A stretch of DNA of 64,000 nt from Ameyamaea chiangmaiensis. Its GTDB lineage: Bacteria > Pseudomonadota > Alphaproteobacteria > Acetobacterales > Acetobacteraceae. The DNA lies in NCBI RefSeq assembly GCF_025995235.1, contig NZ_BAPT01000056.1:186001-250000 (forward strand). The letters run 5' to 3'. The notes beneath the pieces were generated by a model. It did no database searches. It was not told the origin of the DNA and saw nothing but the letters and a program-made list of their open reading frames with translations. This document shows, in pieces, positions 26,322 through 34,852 of the stretch. A program made the translations under genes and the position numbers. How positions within the stretch are numbered: the stretch's first letter is position 1; each line of letters starts with the position of its first letter.

Positions 26322-26341
26322 TGTGGTATTATGATACCACA
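26322..26341. promoter_or_regulatory. 8-bp palindrome upstream of rplM
   Basis: TGTGGTAT (26322-26329) and ATACCACA (26334-26341) are perfect inverse arms around TATG. Such sites are often operators of ribbon-helix-helix or related antitoxins. A 10-codon open frame with a possible ribosome site follows at 26354-26386. No regulator gene is adjacent. Confidence 0.45.
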
Positions 26342-26382
26342 GGGCGGAATCCTATGAAAATTATGGGAAAACCCGAATTGTC

Positions 26383-26411
26383 TTGACGTCGATGTGCGAC
26401 GACGCCATAAG
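26383..26411 (+). promoter_or_regulatory. Sigma-70-type promoter of rplM-rpsI
   Basis: TTGACG at 26383-26388, a 17-base spacer, then CATAAG at 26406-26411, ending about 42 bases before the rplM start. This is the best promoter-like match near the operon. Confidence 0.65.
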
Positions 26412-26453
26412 CCGCTCCATCTGACGTTCCAGACTCAACGGACACCGAAAACG

Positions 26454-26927
26454 ATGAAGACCACGCTTTCGCTGAAACCCGCGGAGGTGACGAAGAACTG
26501 GGTGCTGATCGATGCCGAAGGGCTCGTTCTCGGCCGGCTCGCCGCCATCATCGCCCAGCGCCTTCGCGGCAAGCACAAGCCGCAGTTCACCCCGCATGTC
26601 GATTGCGGCGACAATGTCGTCGTGATCAACGCGGAGAAGATCCGCCTGACCGGCAACAAGGTCGGCCAGAAGCTGTTCCATTACCACACGGGTTACCCCG
26701 GCGGTATCAAGGAGCGCACCATCGCGCAGCGCCTTGAGGGCAAGAACCCGGGCCACGTGGTGACCAAGGCGGTCGAGCGCATGATCACGCGCGGCCCGCT
26801 GCAGCGCGCGCAGATGAAGCATCTGTACGTCTATGCCGGCACGGAGCACCCGCACGCCGGCCAGCAGCCGCAGACGCTTGATGTCGCGGCGCTGAACCGC
26901 AAGAACACCGCAAACGCTGGGGCCTGA
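26454..26927 (+). CDS. rplM: 50S ribosomal protein L13
   Basis: 157 residues, slightly longer at the C-terminus than E. coli L13 (142). Signature motifs are WVLIDAEGLVLGRLAAIIAQ, VDCGDNVVVINAEKI and HTGYPGGIKERT. It assembles early in the large ribosomal subunit. It is followed after five bases by rpsI, the universal rplM-rpsI operon. Start ATG 26454. Confidence 0.98.
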   Translation: MKTTLSLKPAEVTKNWVLIDAEGLVLGRLAAIIAQRLRGKHKPQFTPHVDCGDNVVVINAEKIRLTGNKVGQKLFHYHTGYPGGIKERTIAQRLEGKNPGHVVTKAVERMITRGPLQRAQMKHLYVYAGTEHPHAGQQPQTLDVAALNRKNTANAGA

Positions 26928-26932
26928 GCATC

Positions 26933-27424
26933 ATGTCAGAAACTCAAGAGCGCACGGGCAGCCTCGCGGACCTGAAGAACACGCCGGTTGCCGCCGCCGT
27001 GCAGGAAGCGCCCGTTTATGAGGTCAAGCGCGATGCGCAGGGCCGTTCCTACGCCACCGGTCGCCGCAAGGACGCCGTGGCCCGCGTGTGGATCAAGCCG
27101 GGCAAGGGCGACATCATCGTCAACGGCCGCCCGGTCACGACCTACTTCGCGCGTCCGGTCCTGCGCATGCTGATCACGCAGCCGTTCCTGGTTGCCGATC
27201 GGTACAACCAGTTCGACGTGTACTGCACGGTGACGGGCGGTGGTCTGTCCGGTCAGGCCGGTGCGGTTCGTCACGGCATCAGCCGCGCGCTGACGCACTA
27301 CGAGCCCGCGCTGCGTCCGATCCTGAAGGTTGCCGGCTTCCTGACCCGCGACTCGCGCGTTGTCGAACGTAAGAAGTACGGCCGTGCGAAGGCACGTCGT
27401 TCGTTCCAGTTCTCCAAGCGTTGA
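26933..27424 (+). CDS. rpsI: 30S ribosomal protein S9
   Basis: 163 residues, with an N-terminal extension of about 35 residues that is common in Alphaproteobacteria. The core begins at SYATGRRKDAVARVWIKPGK and ends with the conserved RRSFQFSKR tail, whose Lys-Arg end contacts tRNA in the decoding site. It is the second gene of the rplM-rpsI operon and is followed by a strong terminator. Confidence 0.98.
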   Translation: MSETQERTGSLADLKNTPVAAAVQEAPVYEVKRDAQGRSYATGRRKDAVARVWIKPGKGDIIVNGRPVTTYFARPVLRMLITQPFLVADRYNQFDVYCTVTGGGLSGQAGAVRHGISRALTHYEPALRPILKVAGFLTRDSRVVERKKYGRAKARRSFQFSKR

Positions 27425-27474
27425 TCGACGGCTTTGCCGGGGGCTCTGGTCCCTGGCGAAGCTTTGGTTGCAAG

Positions 27475-27509
27475 AAAGGCCTTTCCGGGTGTCCGGGAAG
27501 GCCTTTTTT
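27475..27509 (+). terminator. Rho-independent terminator of rplM-rpsI
   Basis: AGGCCTTTCCGG and CCGGGAAGGCCT form an 11-12 bp stem around a short loop, followed by TTTTTT. It starts about 50 bases after the rpsI stop. Confidence 0.9.
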
Positions 27510-27533
27510 GTGGTGGTCGAGTTTTATCCCCAT

Positions 27534-28318
27534 TCACGCACGAGAGGGCGCCGCGACGGTGCCCGCGAGAAGACCGCCATCGAGAGGGATGTCCGTGCCG
27601 GTCATGTAAGTGCTTTCGTCCGAGGCAAGCATGACCGCCAGAGAAGCAACCTCTTCGGGTGTTCCAAACCTCTTCAGGGGCGTGTCGGCGACAATGGCGC
27701 GCATCCGTACCTCTCGATCGGGCCCTGCGCCGAGCATTGGCTCCTACATCGGCGTCAGGATCGCAGCCGGACTGATCGAATTGCAGCGAATCATCCACCC
27801 CTGCTGTGCGCAGTAGAGCGCCACCGTCTTCGTATGGTTACGGATTGCCGCTTTCGATGACGCATAGGCCGCCGCCATAGGCACCCCGACCAGCCCTGAT
27901 CGCGACGCGATATTGATGATCGAGCCTTTGCCCCGTGCCTTCATGGCCCCGATTGCGTAGCGGCATCCAAGAAATGTTCCGTCGAGAGTGACGTGATGGA
28001 CCGCGCGCCAGTCCAAGAGGCTGGCGTGCTCGGGGTCGTGAGTGACGGGTCCGTTTTCGACCCCGTTACACCGGCATTGTTGACCAGGACGTCGATCTGG
28101 GGTTCCGCGCAGGCGAACCGTACCCAGTGGCTTTCGGATGCAACGTCCAGAATGGCGTATCGACACCCGGTCTCCCGTGCCATCGCGCGCAGCGCGGCTT
28201 CATCACGGTCGGTCGCAATGACGTCGGCACCTTCGTCGCGGAAGCGCCTTGCAATGGCGCGCCCGATGCCCCGTGCGGCACCAGTAACAACGCAAAGTTT
28301 ATCGGTCAGCCGTGGCAC
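27534..28318 (-). pseudogene. Broken short-chain dehydrogenase/reductase (SDR)
   Basis: Two disruptions break a gene of about 260 codons. From a GTG at 28318 the reading frame gives CVVTGAARGIGRAIARRF and VLVNNAGVTG, the SDR nucleotide-binding and NNAG motifs. Just after VNNAGVTG (near 28060) one base appears to be missing, and the reading continues in another frame with GSIINIASRSGLVGVPMAAA and the catalytic YASSKAA. Near 27745 a TAG stands where related proteins have Trp (TPM-stop-EPMLGAGPDRE), and the same frame then goes on to the SDR C-terminus ending GGLLAGTVAAPSRA. Sequencing error cannot be excluded for the frameshift. Confidence 0.8.
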
Positions 28319-28450
28319 AATGACCTCTCGATGAGGACGAACGGGGGACCGCGCGCTCATGGGGTGCGGATCGGATCAGTGCAGACCGTGTTTCATGGCG
28401 AAGGCAAGCGCACGTCTGGTGATGAAACAGGACCGCGGACGCCCGGATGG

Positions 28451-28618
28451 TCAGGCCGTGCGGGCGGCCTGCGCGCGTCGTGCGCCACGGCGTTCGGCGA
28501 ACGCGCGGAGTTTGCGGCGATAGTCGTCGTGGATCCGCTTGATGACATCCGGCTGGCGTGCGTGCTGTGCACGCGGGGCAGGCGCGGGACGCGAGGCGGT
28601 ATCGGAACGGGGAGACAT
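28451..28618 (-). CDS. Possible 55-residue basic protein
   Basis: A short frame starting at ATG 28618. The C-terminal half is basic and helical (DVIKRIHDDYRRKLRAFAER, then RGARRAQAARTA), the N-terminal half is low-complexity Ala/Pro/Arg. The pattern could be a small nucleic-acid-associated protein. There is no convincing ribosome site and no recognised family, so it may be chance. It lies between the SDR pseudogene and the divergent SbcD-like gene. Confidence 0.33.
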   Translation of the reverse strand: MSPRSDTASRPAPAPRAQHARQPDVIKRIHDDYRRKLRAFAERRGARRAQAARTA

Positions 28619-28810
28619 GGTTGATCCGTACGAGAAAGCCCGAGGCTGATGATCTGAATGATCACCGAGGGTCCTTATTATCGCGGATTCGTGACGAAAA
28701 TAGGGAAGCCATGCGATAGCCTGCCACGCGCCCGCCGCATGGGGGACCCGTGCCACGGGAATCTTCGCACGGGCTTGTCGCCGCCATCGCGTCGGGTCCA
28801 TGGTCGCGGC
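28619..28810. other. Upstream region of the SbcD/SbcC-like pair
   Basis: Including the adjoining uncertain small ORF, about 490 bases from 28319 lack a firm gene. An AT-rich patch near 28665-28710 is the most promoter-like part. No RNA gene is apparent. Confidence 0.35.
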
Positions 28811-29920
28811 ATGCGTGTTCTTCATACGTCGGACTGGCAGATCGGCAAGACATTCCGCTTTGCCGACGATGACACCCTTCGCGTCCTGCAGGATGAACGG
28901 CTGGAGGCCATCGGGCGTGTGGCGCGCGCGGCACGGACGCATGGCGCGTGCGCGGTTCTGGTCGCGGGTGACATCTATGACGTCGAGATCCCGAGTGACC
29001 GGACGCTCCGTCAGCCCATGGAGCGCATGCGTCAGTTTCCGCAGGTCCAGTGGCACCTGATTCCGGGCAACCATGATCCCCACACCCCCGAGGGGCCATG
29101 GGCGCGGCTGCGCGATATCGGTGTGCCGGACAACGTGACGCTGCATCTGGAGAACCAGCGGTCGCCACTCGTGCCCGGCTCCGAGGAGGGCTGGGTGCTG
29201 CCGGCCGTGCTGCGCCACCGGCATATGATGGGTGATCCGACCACCGCCATGGACGACATGCCGACGCCCGAGGGCGCCTTGCGGCTGGGGCTGGCGCACG
29301 GCTCGGTCACCGGGTTTGGCAGCGACGACACGGCCAACCTGATCGCGCCGGACCGGGCACGACGCGCGGGGCTTGGGTATCTGGCACTGGGCGACTGGCA
29401 TGGCTATCGCGCGATCGATGCGCGCACGACCTATAGCGGGACGCCGGAGCCCGATGGATTCGACCGTGGCGGCGACGGCGGCGGCCATGCGGTCCTGGTC
29501 TCCTTCGACGGGCCGCAGGCGCTTCCGGTCCGCGAGATGATACCGGTCGGCCGCTTCCGCTGGCACCGCGCCCGCGCGACCCTCACCACCGGCTCGGAGG
29601 TCGAGGCGTTGGAGGCGCATCTGCGCGGACTGGACCCGGAGGATCTGTCGCGCGTGCTGCTGTGGCTGGAGGCGGACGGCGCTCTGGGGCTGGATGATTT
29701 CGCCTTGTGGGACGAGAGGATCGTGCGCGGTCTCGGGTCCGCGTTTCGTCTGCTGCGGATCGGAAGCGCTCCGACCGTGACCAGCGCCCCGGCCGATATC
29801 GAACGGCTGTCCGGCGCGGTTCGGGGCGCGGCGGAGAGGCTGCGTGAGCGCGCATCGGGCGACGAACATGCGGCGGCGGCACTGGCCCGGCTGTTCGCTC
29901 TGGCGGGAGGTCGGGCATGA
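28811..29920 (+). CDS. SbcD/YhaO-like DNA repair metallophosphoesterase
   Basis: 369 residues. Calcineurin-like phosphoesterase motifs are present: HTSDWQIGK (motif I, where SbcD has DWH and this protein has DWQ), VLVAGDIYD, PGNHDPH and LGDWHGYR. It is expected to be the nuclease half of an SbcCD/Mre11-Rad50-like complex working with the ATPase gene that follows. The start ATG 28811 begins the motif directly. It overlaps the next gene by four bases (ATGA), so the two are probably co-translated. The exact cleavage specificity is unknown. Confidence 0.85.
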   Translation: MRVLHTSDWQIGKTFRFADDDTLRVLQDERLEAIGRVARAARTHGACAVLVAGDIYDVEIPSDRTLRQPMERMRQFPQVQWHLIPGNHDPHTPEGPWARLRDIGVPDNVTLHLENQRSPLVPGSEEGWVLPAVLRHRHMMGDPTTAMDDMPTPEGALRLGLAHGSVTGFGSDDTANLIAPDRARRAGLGYLALGDWHGYRAIDARTTYSGTPEPDGFDRGGDGGGHAVLVSFDGPQALPVREMIPVGRFRWHRARATLTTGSEVEALEAHLRGLDPEDLSRVLLWLEADGALGLDDFALWDERIVRGLGSAFRLLRIGSAPTVTSAPADIERLSGAVRGAAERLRERASGDEHAAAALARLFALAGGRA

Positions 29921-32580
29921 GGCTCGACTGGGTCGAGATCGAACAGGTCCGGCGCTTCGTCGAGCCGGTACGGCTGACGTTCGGCCCGGGGCTGAATATG
30001 CTCGCCGAGCCGAACGAGGCGGGAAAATCGACTATCCTCGCGGCCATTCGCGCGGCGTTCGTGCTGAAGTTCGGGTCGCGCTCCGACGCGGTCCGCACGC
30101 TTGCGCCCTACGGCGGCGGTGCGCCGCACATTACCCTCGGGTTCAAGGCTGCGGGTGCTGCGTGGCGTCTGGAGAAGCGCTTCCTCTCCCGTGCGATGGC
30201 GCGACTGGAGGGGCCCGACGGCGTTCTGGAGGGTGAGGCTGCGGAAGCGCGCCTCGCGGACCTGCTGGGGCTGGAGACGCAGGGGCGGCAGGGCTGGTCG
30301 GGTTTGTGGACGACGCTGCTGGTCGGGCAGGGGGAAAGCCTGCGTCCACCTGAACTGTCCGACCCCGCGCGTGCGACCATCGGCGACTGTCTGCGATCCG
30401 ATATCGACGACCTGACCGGCACGACCGAGGCGCGGGCGCTCGCGGCCTCGGTGCGGTCGCAGATAGCCGTCTTTCGCGATGGGAACGGACGCCCGCGCGG
30501 GCGTTTCAAGGCAGCCGTCGAGGGGGCCGCACGCGCCCGGGAGCAACATGGCCGGTTGCTGCGTCGCCATGCGCAGCTGGAGGACGATCTTCGGCGTTTG
30601 TCGATGCGGCGTTCCACCCTTGCCGCACGGGACGACGCGGCGGTGCAGGAACGCCAGCAGCGTGAACTGGTCGAGGCGCGAAGGGCGCTGGAAGAGGCCA
30701 GGCGCCTGATCGAGCGGGATCAGGCGCTGGAGGCGCGCATCACGGCACATGAAACGACGCGGCGCGCCTGCAATGCCGAGCGGACGCGCCGGGGGGAGCG
30801 ACGTCGCGCTCTGGCGGCAAAGGCGGCGGATAGTGCCGCGCTGGCCGCACGGGTGGACACGCTGACGCGGGAGCGCGGGCTTCACGCGACGACGACCGCG
30901 CACTTGCGGCGTCGGCGCGATGAGGTCGAAGCGGCACGCGATGCCGCGCGGACCGGAGCGCAGCGGGCGCGCCGTCTGGCCGGTCTGGCGCCGCTGGCGG
31001 CACAGGTGGCGGTACTGGACCAGACGATCGCGCGCGCGCAGGACGCGCTGACCGAGCATGCCGCGGCAAGCCGGCGGCTTCGCGCTCTTCCGGTGGACGA
31101 GGCCGCGTTGAAGCGCCTGCGGGCCCTGCATCTTGCCTGCGAAAGCGCGCGCGCCGGCATGAACGCCCAGGCCACGCATCTGACGTCGTTTCTGACCGGC
31201 GGCCATGTCCTGTCGGTTGATGGCGTGCCGGTGAGCGGTGAGCGGATCGCACTGGTGGCCGCCACGCGTCTTGCGATCGCCGGCGTCGGCGAACTGCTGA
31301 TCGAGCCCGGTGTGTCGGACCCGGAGCGTCTGACACGCGCGGTGCGCGAGGCCGAGGGTGCGTTGGCGCAGGCCCTGTCGGCTGTCGGCTGCGTCGATCT
31401 GGCGGCGGCCGAAGGGGGGCGGGAGCAGCGGCGTCAGGCCGAAGCCGCGTTCGAGGCCGCCCGACAGATGTTCGATGTGATCGTGCCGCCGGGCGAGCGC
31501 GCGGGCGGCGACGCGGAGGCGGGACTTGTGGCCCTTCGGGCGCGGCGGAGTGCGCTGGCCGATGATCTTGCCGCCGGGCTCTCGGCGCTGGGACTGGCCG
31601 CGATCCCGGAGGACCCGCCTGGGTCGAGCGATGACGTGGATGCCACCGAGCGCGCGGCCCAGTCGACGCTGGATCAGGTCAATGCCGACGTGGCACAGGC
31701 CGAGCTTGAGGCGCGACTGAGCGCCGAACGTCTGGAGCAGGCAACGCAGGGTCATCTTCGCGCGCGCGAGGAGGCCGATCGCCTGCAGGCCGAGGAGAGT
31801 GCCGCCGTGACGGCTGACCCAGACGAGGCTCTGGTCCGACGGCACGAGGAGGCGGAGCAGGCCATCGGCGCGCTGGTGCGGGAGCGGGAGCGCTTGCAGC
31901 ATGCGCGCCCCGCCGAGGGCCTGCCGTTCATGGAGGCGGCGGTCGACCGCCTGTCGCGCCAGATCGACGAGGGGCGGAGCGAGCGCGAGCGGCTGCGCAC
32001 CGAAATCGCGCAGCTTCAGGGCACGATTCGTGGTGTCGAGGGCGAAGGGCTGGACGAGAAAATCGCCGAGGCGGCGCGTGAGGCCGACGGATTCGACCGC
32101 GAGTGCGCGTATTACGAGCGCGAGGGCGCGATCCTTGATCGGCTGCATCAGGCCCTGGTCGACGCGGAGCGCGAGGCGACGGAGAAATATCTCGCCCCGC
32201 TTCAGGCCATTCTGCGTCCCGCGTTACAGGCGCTGTTTCCACGCGCGCTGCTCTCGCTCGATCCGCAGTTCGGGCCCCTGTCGCTGGACCGGGGACAGAC
32301 GGAGCAGGTTGCCGACCTGTCCGACGGCACGCGCGAGCAGATCGCGGTGCTGGTCCGGCTGGGCTTTGCCGAACTGATGCTGGCACAAGGGCGGCCCGCG
32401 CTTCTGGTGCTTGATGACGCGCTGACATTTTCGGATTCGGGGCGCCTGGAGCGGATGTTCGACATCTTCGGCGCCGTGGCTGCGCGCATGCAGATCATCG
32501 TGCTGACCTGCCGGGGTGAAATGTTCGCGGGTCTGGGCGCGCGGCGTCTGACGATCGACGCCGCCGCGCGCCTGGACTGA
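29917..32580 (+). CDS. SbcC/YhaN-like AAA ATPase (SMC-type)
   Basis: 887 residues. Walker A is in AEPNEAGKSTILAAIRAAF near residue 35. The middle is long, Arg/Glu/Ala-rich coiled coil with a break, and the C-terminal ABC signature region (LSDGTREQIAVLVRLGFAEL) and Walker B (LLVLDDALTFSD) are near the end. This domain order is that of Rad50/SbcC-type DNA repair ATPases, closest to the YhaN group. It partners the nuclease encoded just upstream. It is a stress or DNA-end processing machine by family. Confidence 0.87.
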   Translation: MRLDWVEIEQVRRFVEPVRLTFGPGLNMLAEPNEAGKSTILAAIRAAFVLKFGSRSDAVRTLAPYGGGAPHITLGFKAAGAAWRLEKRFLSRAMARLEGPDGVLEGEAAEARLADLLGLETQGRQGWSGLWTTLLVGQGESLRPPELSDPARATIGDCLRSDIDDLTGTTEARALAASVRSQIAVFRDGNGRPRGRFKAAVEGAARAREQHGRLLRRHAQLEDDLRRLSMRRSTLAARDDAAVQERQQRELVEARRALEEARRLIERDQALEARITAHETTRRACNAERTRRGERRRALAAKAADSAALAARVDTLTRERGLHATTTAHLRRRRDEVEAARDAARTGAQRARRLAGLAPLAAQVAVLDQTIARAQDALTEHAAASRRLRALPVDEAALKRLRALHLACESARAGMNAQATHLTSFLTGGHVLSVDGVPVSGERIALVAATRLAIAGVGELLIEPGVSDPERLTRAVREAEGALAQALSAVGCVDLAAAEGGREQRRQAEAAFEAARQMFDVIVPPGERAGGDAEAGLVALRARRSALADDLAAGLSALGLAAIPEDPPGSSDDVDATERAAQSTLDQVNADVAQAELEARLSAERLEQATQGHLRAREEADRLQAEESAAVTADPDEALVRRHEEAEQAIGALVRERERLQHARPAEGLPFMEAAVDRLSRQIDEGRSERERLRTEIAQLQGTIRGVEGEGLDEKIAEAAREADGFDRECAYYEREGAILDRLHQALVDAEREATEKYLAPLQAILRPALQALFPRALLSLDPQFGPLSLDRGQTEQVADLSDGTREQIAVLVRLGFAELMLAQGRPALLVLDDALTFSDSGRLERMFDIFGAVAARMQIIVLTCRGEMFAGLGARRLTIDAAARLD

Positions 32581-32592
32581 ACCGGCCCTGCT

Positions 32593-34071
32593 TTACAGGA
32601 TCGCGTTGAACTGGAGGCCAAAGACCGCGGCGTCGCCGAAGGTGGTCGTCGCGCCGGGCCGGTTGATGAACTGGAAGTCGGGTTGCAGGGTCAGGCCGCG
32701 CGTGACGTGAACATTGTAGAATAGCTCATAAATGTTCTCGTGCGTCTGGATACCGTACACCGCGCCCCACGCATTGGGCTGAAAGGGCTGTCCGGTCGCA
32801 ACCGACGCTTCTTGCTGCAGGATCGATGAGCGGCTCATTTGCAGCCAGTTCCACGAGATACCGATGATGTCGAGCGGCCGTCCCCAGTGCGCGCCCGTCT
32901 CGATCATGCCTAGCCACGCGTGATGCGACATCGCGACGGTGTCGCCCGAGATGTGCATGTAGCCGCCCAGCGCGATCAGACCATTGGTCGCGCCGTCGCC
33001 ATTGCGCATCAGCATCTGGTCGCCCTGGATCCACGCGGTGTAACGGCCCGCGTGCGTGCGGGCCGGCAGCCCGCTGCGCACCCACGCGTTGCCGTTGATG
33101 TCCTGAAAAATGTCGTCGTAGTGCGAATTGTCGTAGCCAAACCCGGCCTTGTAATGGCCCGCAAGGTGGTGCGGGCCGAATTCCGGGACCCAACCGAGTT
33201 CGAGTGGCGTCGACAGTTTGCCCATGCCGCTCTGCGCCCAGCTCCACCCGGAGATGCCGCCGTTGAAGGAGTGCGGCGACACGGCGAACAGGCCCGCCAT
33301 TAGATAGACGTCGTTGCGCGGCATCACGCGCAGCACGGCGCCGAGATTGCCCGACGGCCAGTCGCGGCCGCCCGGTACGTACTTGCCCGGTGCGGGATTG
33401 CCGCACAGCACGACGTTCATGAAGTCGCAGAATAGCGGCGATGCGGCGAAGAACGAGCCCACGGGAATCCAGCCCACGCTGAGGTCGACATGGTTCCTGA
33501 TCAGCGACTGCTCCAGATAGGCGTAGACGAGATGCGCGACGACATTGCCGCGCGCGCCGTAAATCTGCTGCACGGCGCCCAGATTGTCGCCGAACTGCGA
33601 ACTCAGGCTCCGCCCGTGGCCGTTGACGATCATCATGTGTGACCACAGGTTCTTGGCCCCGGCGATTTTCCCCCAGTCCAGGTCGAGCTCGACCCCCACC
33701 TGTCCGGCGTTGGTCTGGGTGCGCTGACGGCCGCCGGTGGCGTTGCCCGACAGCTGCTCGAGTACGTCGACGGCCAGATGGATGCCGTGATCGACCAGCC
33801 AGGGCTGAACGCCCCCCCAGTCGCCGAGCAGGTGGTCGTTGCCGTAGGGCGCAGAAAACTGGTCGGCCGCGCTGGTTGGGATGGACGACCGACGGGCGTT
33901 CACGCGCATGGAGGGCTGGGTGCCGAGGTCGTTCGTGACACCTGGCGTGGCCTGTGCGCGCGCCGTGCGGATCGAGGGGGAGGCCGCGAGCGACAGCACG
34001 ATCAGGGCGAGACCGAGCCAGCGCCATGCGGTGCGGCCGGGTCGGGACGTCGGGCGGAAAGGCTTGAGCAA
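32593..34071 (-). CDS. oprB: OprB-family carbohydrate porin
   Basis: 492 residues. Outer-membrane beta-barrel for sugar uptake. A signal peptide begins with MLKPFRPTSRPGRTAWRWLG and ends near ARAQA. The mature protein starts with YGNDHLLGDWGGVQPWLVDH, the OprB N-terminal motif, and ends in an aromatic-rich strand (VFGLQFNAIL). The start is placed at TTG 34071 because AGGAA precedes it and it directly opens the signal peptide; in-frame ATGs at 34137-34206 would add unlikely sequence and run through two palindromes. Divergent from moaB. Confidence 0.83.
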   Translation of the reverse strand: MLKPFRPTSRPGRTAWRWLGLALIVLSLAASPSIRTARAQATPGVTNDLGTQPSMRVNARRSSIPTSAADQFSAPYGNDHLLGDWGGVQPWLVDHGIHLAVDVLEQLSGNATGGRQRTQTNAGQVGVELDLDWGKIAGAKNLWSHMMIVNGHGRSLSSQFGDNLGAVQQIYGARGNVVAHLVYAYLEQSLIRNHVDLSVGWIPVGSFFAASPLFCDFMNVVLCGNPAPGKYVPGGRDWPSGNLGAVLRVMPRNDVYLMAGLFAVSPHSFNGGISGWSWAQSGMGKLSTPLELGWVPEFGPHHLAGHYKAGFGYDNSHYDDIFQDINGNAWVRSGLPARTHAGRYTAWIQGDQMLMRNGDGATNGLIALGGYMHISGDTVAMSHHAWLGMIETGAHWGRPLDIIGISWNWLQMSRSSILQQEASVATGQPFQPNAWGAVYGIQTHENIYELFYNVHVTRGLTLQPDFQFINRPGATTTFGDAAVFGLQFNAIL

Positions 34072-34167
34072 AACGGGGCGGTTCCTGGCGTTATGAATGG
34101 CATCCGTCAGACGGCCGGCGGTCGCGTCCGGGCACATGCGGCCGGGGCGTGCGATCCGTCGCCCCTT

Positions 34168-34206
34168 CATGACAGGGCTGTAACCTGTCATGAACGTAGC
34201 GTTCAT
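34168..34206. promoter_or_regulatory. Two adjacent palindromes upstream of the porin gene
   Basis: CATGACAGG (34168-34176) and CCTGTCATG (34184-34192) form one 9-bp inverted repeat. ATGAACG (34190-34196) and CGTTCAT (34200-34206) form another 7-bp repeat around TAG. They lie about 100 bases ahead of the TTG start of the porin gene and look like operator sites. Confidence 0.5.
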
Positions 34207-34309
34207 ACAAACGTTTCAGTGGTGCCGACCGTGCCGGAGGGCATGGCGTTGAGTGCCCCGGGGGCGCATGGTATGGCGACGCTCGTACGTTCGGAAGGGG
34301 TGATGGAAC

Positions 34310-34852
34310 ATGTCGAAACTGGACCTGAGCGCACCGTTCCTGCCTGTGCGGATCGCCGTGCTGACGGTGTCGGACAGCCGGACCCCGGAGACGGATACGT
34401 CGGGGCAGATTTTGGTCGACCGGTTGACCGGTGCGGGCCACGAACTGGCCGACCGGGCGATCGAGCCCGACGATGCGGACCGCATCGTCGCGCGGCTTGA
34501 GGCCTGGATTGCCGATCCGGCGGTGGATGTCGTGATCAGCACGGGGGGCACCGGCGTGACGGGTCGTGACGTGACGCCTGAGGCCTATGACCGCGTGCTG
34601 GAAAAACGCATCGAGGGCTTCGGCGAGCTGTTCCGGATGTTGTCATACAAGACGATCGGCACGTCCACGATCCAGTCGCGCGCTCTGGCCGGTGTGGCCC
34701 GGGGCACGTACTTGTTCGCCCTGCCGGGTTCGAACGGCGCGGTGAAGGACGGCTGGGACGAGATTCTGAGACTGCAACTCGACAGCCGGCACAAGCCCTG
34801 CAATTTCGTGGAGCTGATGCCGCGCCTGCGCGAACACAAGGGAGCCGCATGA
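34310..34852 (+). CDS. moaB: MoaB/MogA-type molybdopterin adenylyltransferase
   Basis: 180 residues. It adenylates molybdopterin before MoeA inserts molybdate. The N-terminus (VLTVSDSRTPETDTSGQIL) and VISTGGTGVTGRDVTPEA, followed by AGVARGTYLFALPGSNGAVKD, are diagnostic. It lies away from the main molybdenum block and is followed by a DJ-1-family gene with a four-base overlap. MoaB versus MogA cannot be separated with certainty by sequence alone. Confidence 0.93.
   Translation: MSKLDLSAPFLPVRIAVLTVSDSRTPETDTSGQILVDRLTGAGHELADRAIEPDDADRIVARLEAWIADPAVDVVISTGGTGVTGRDVTPEAYDRVLEKRIEGFGELFRMLSYKTIGTSTIQSRALAGVARGTYLFALPGSNGAVKDGWDEILRLQLDSRHKPCNFVELMPRLREHKGAA

Noticed and set aside
29431..32148. 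905-codon open frame on the minus strand opposite the SbcC-like gene
   Set aside because: Shadow frame; the plus-strand gene has Walker A, Walker B and the ABC signature.
34071..34206. Porin start at the upstream ATG codons
   Set aside because: They would add an unlikely N-terminal extension ahead of a normal signal peptide and run through two palindromes; TTG 34071 has a ribosome site.
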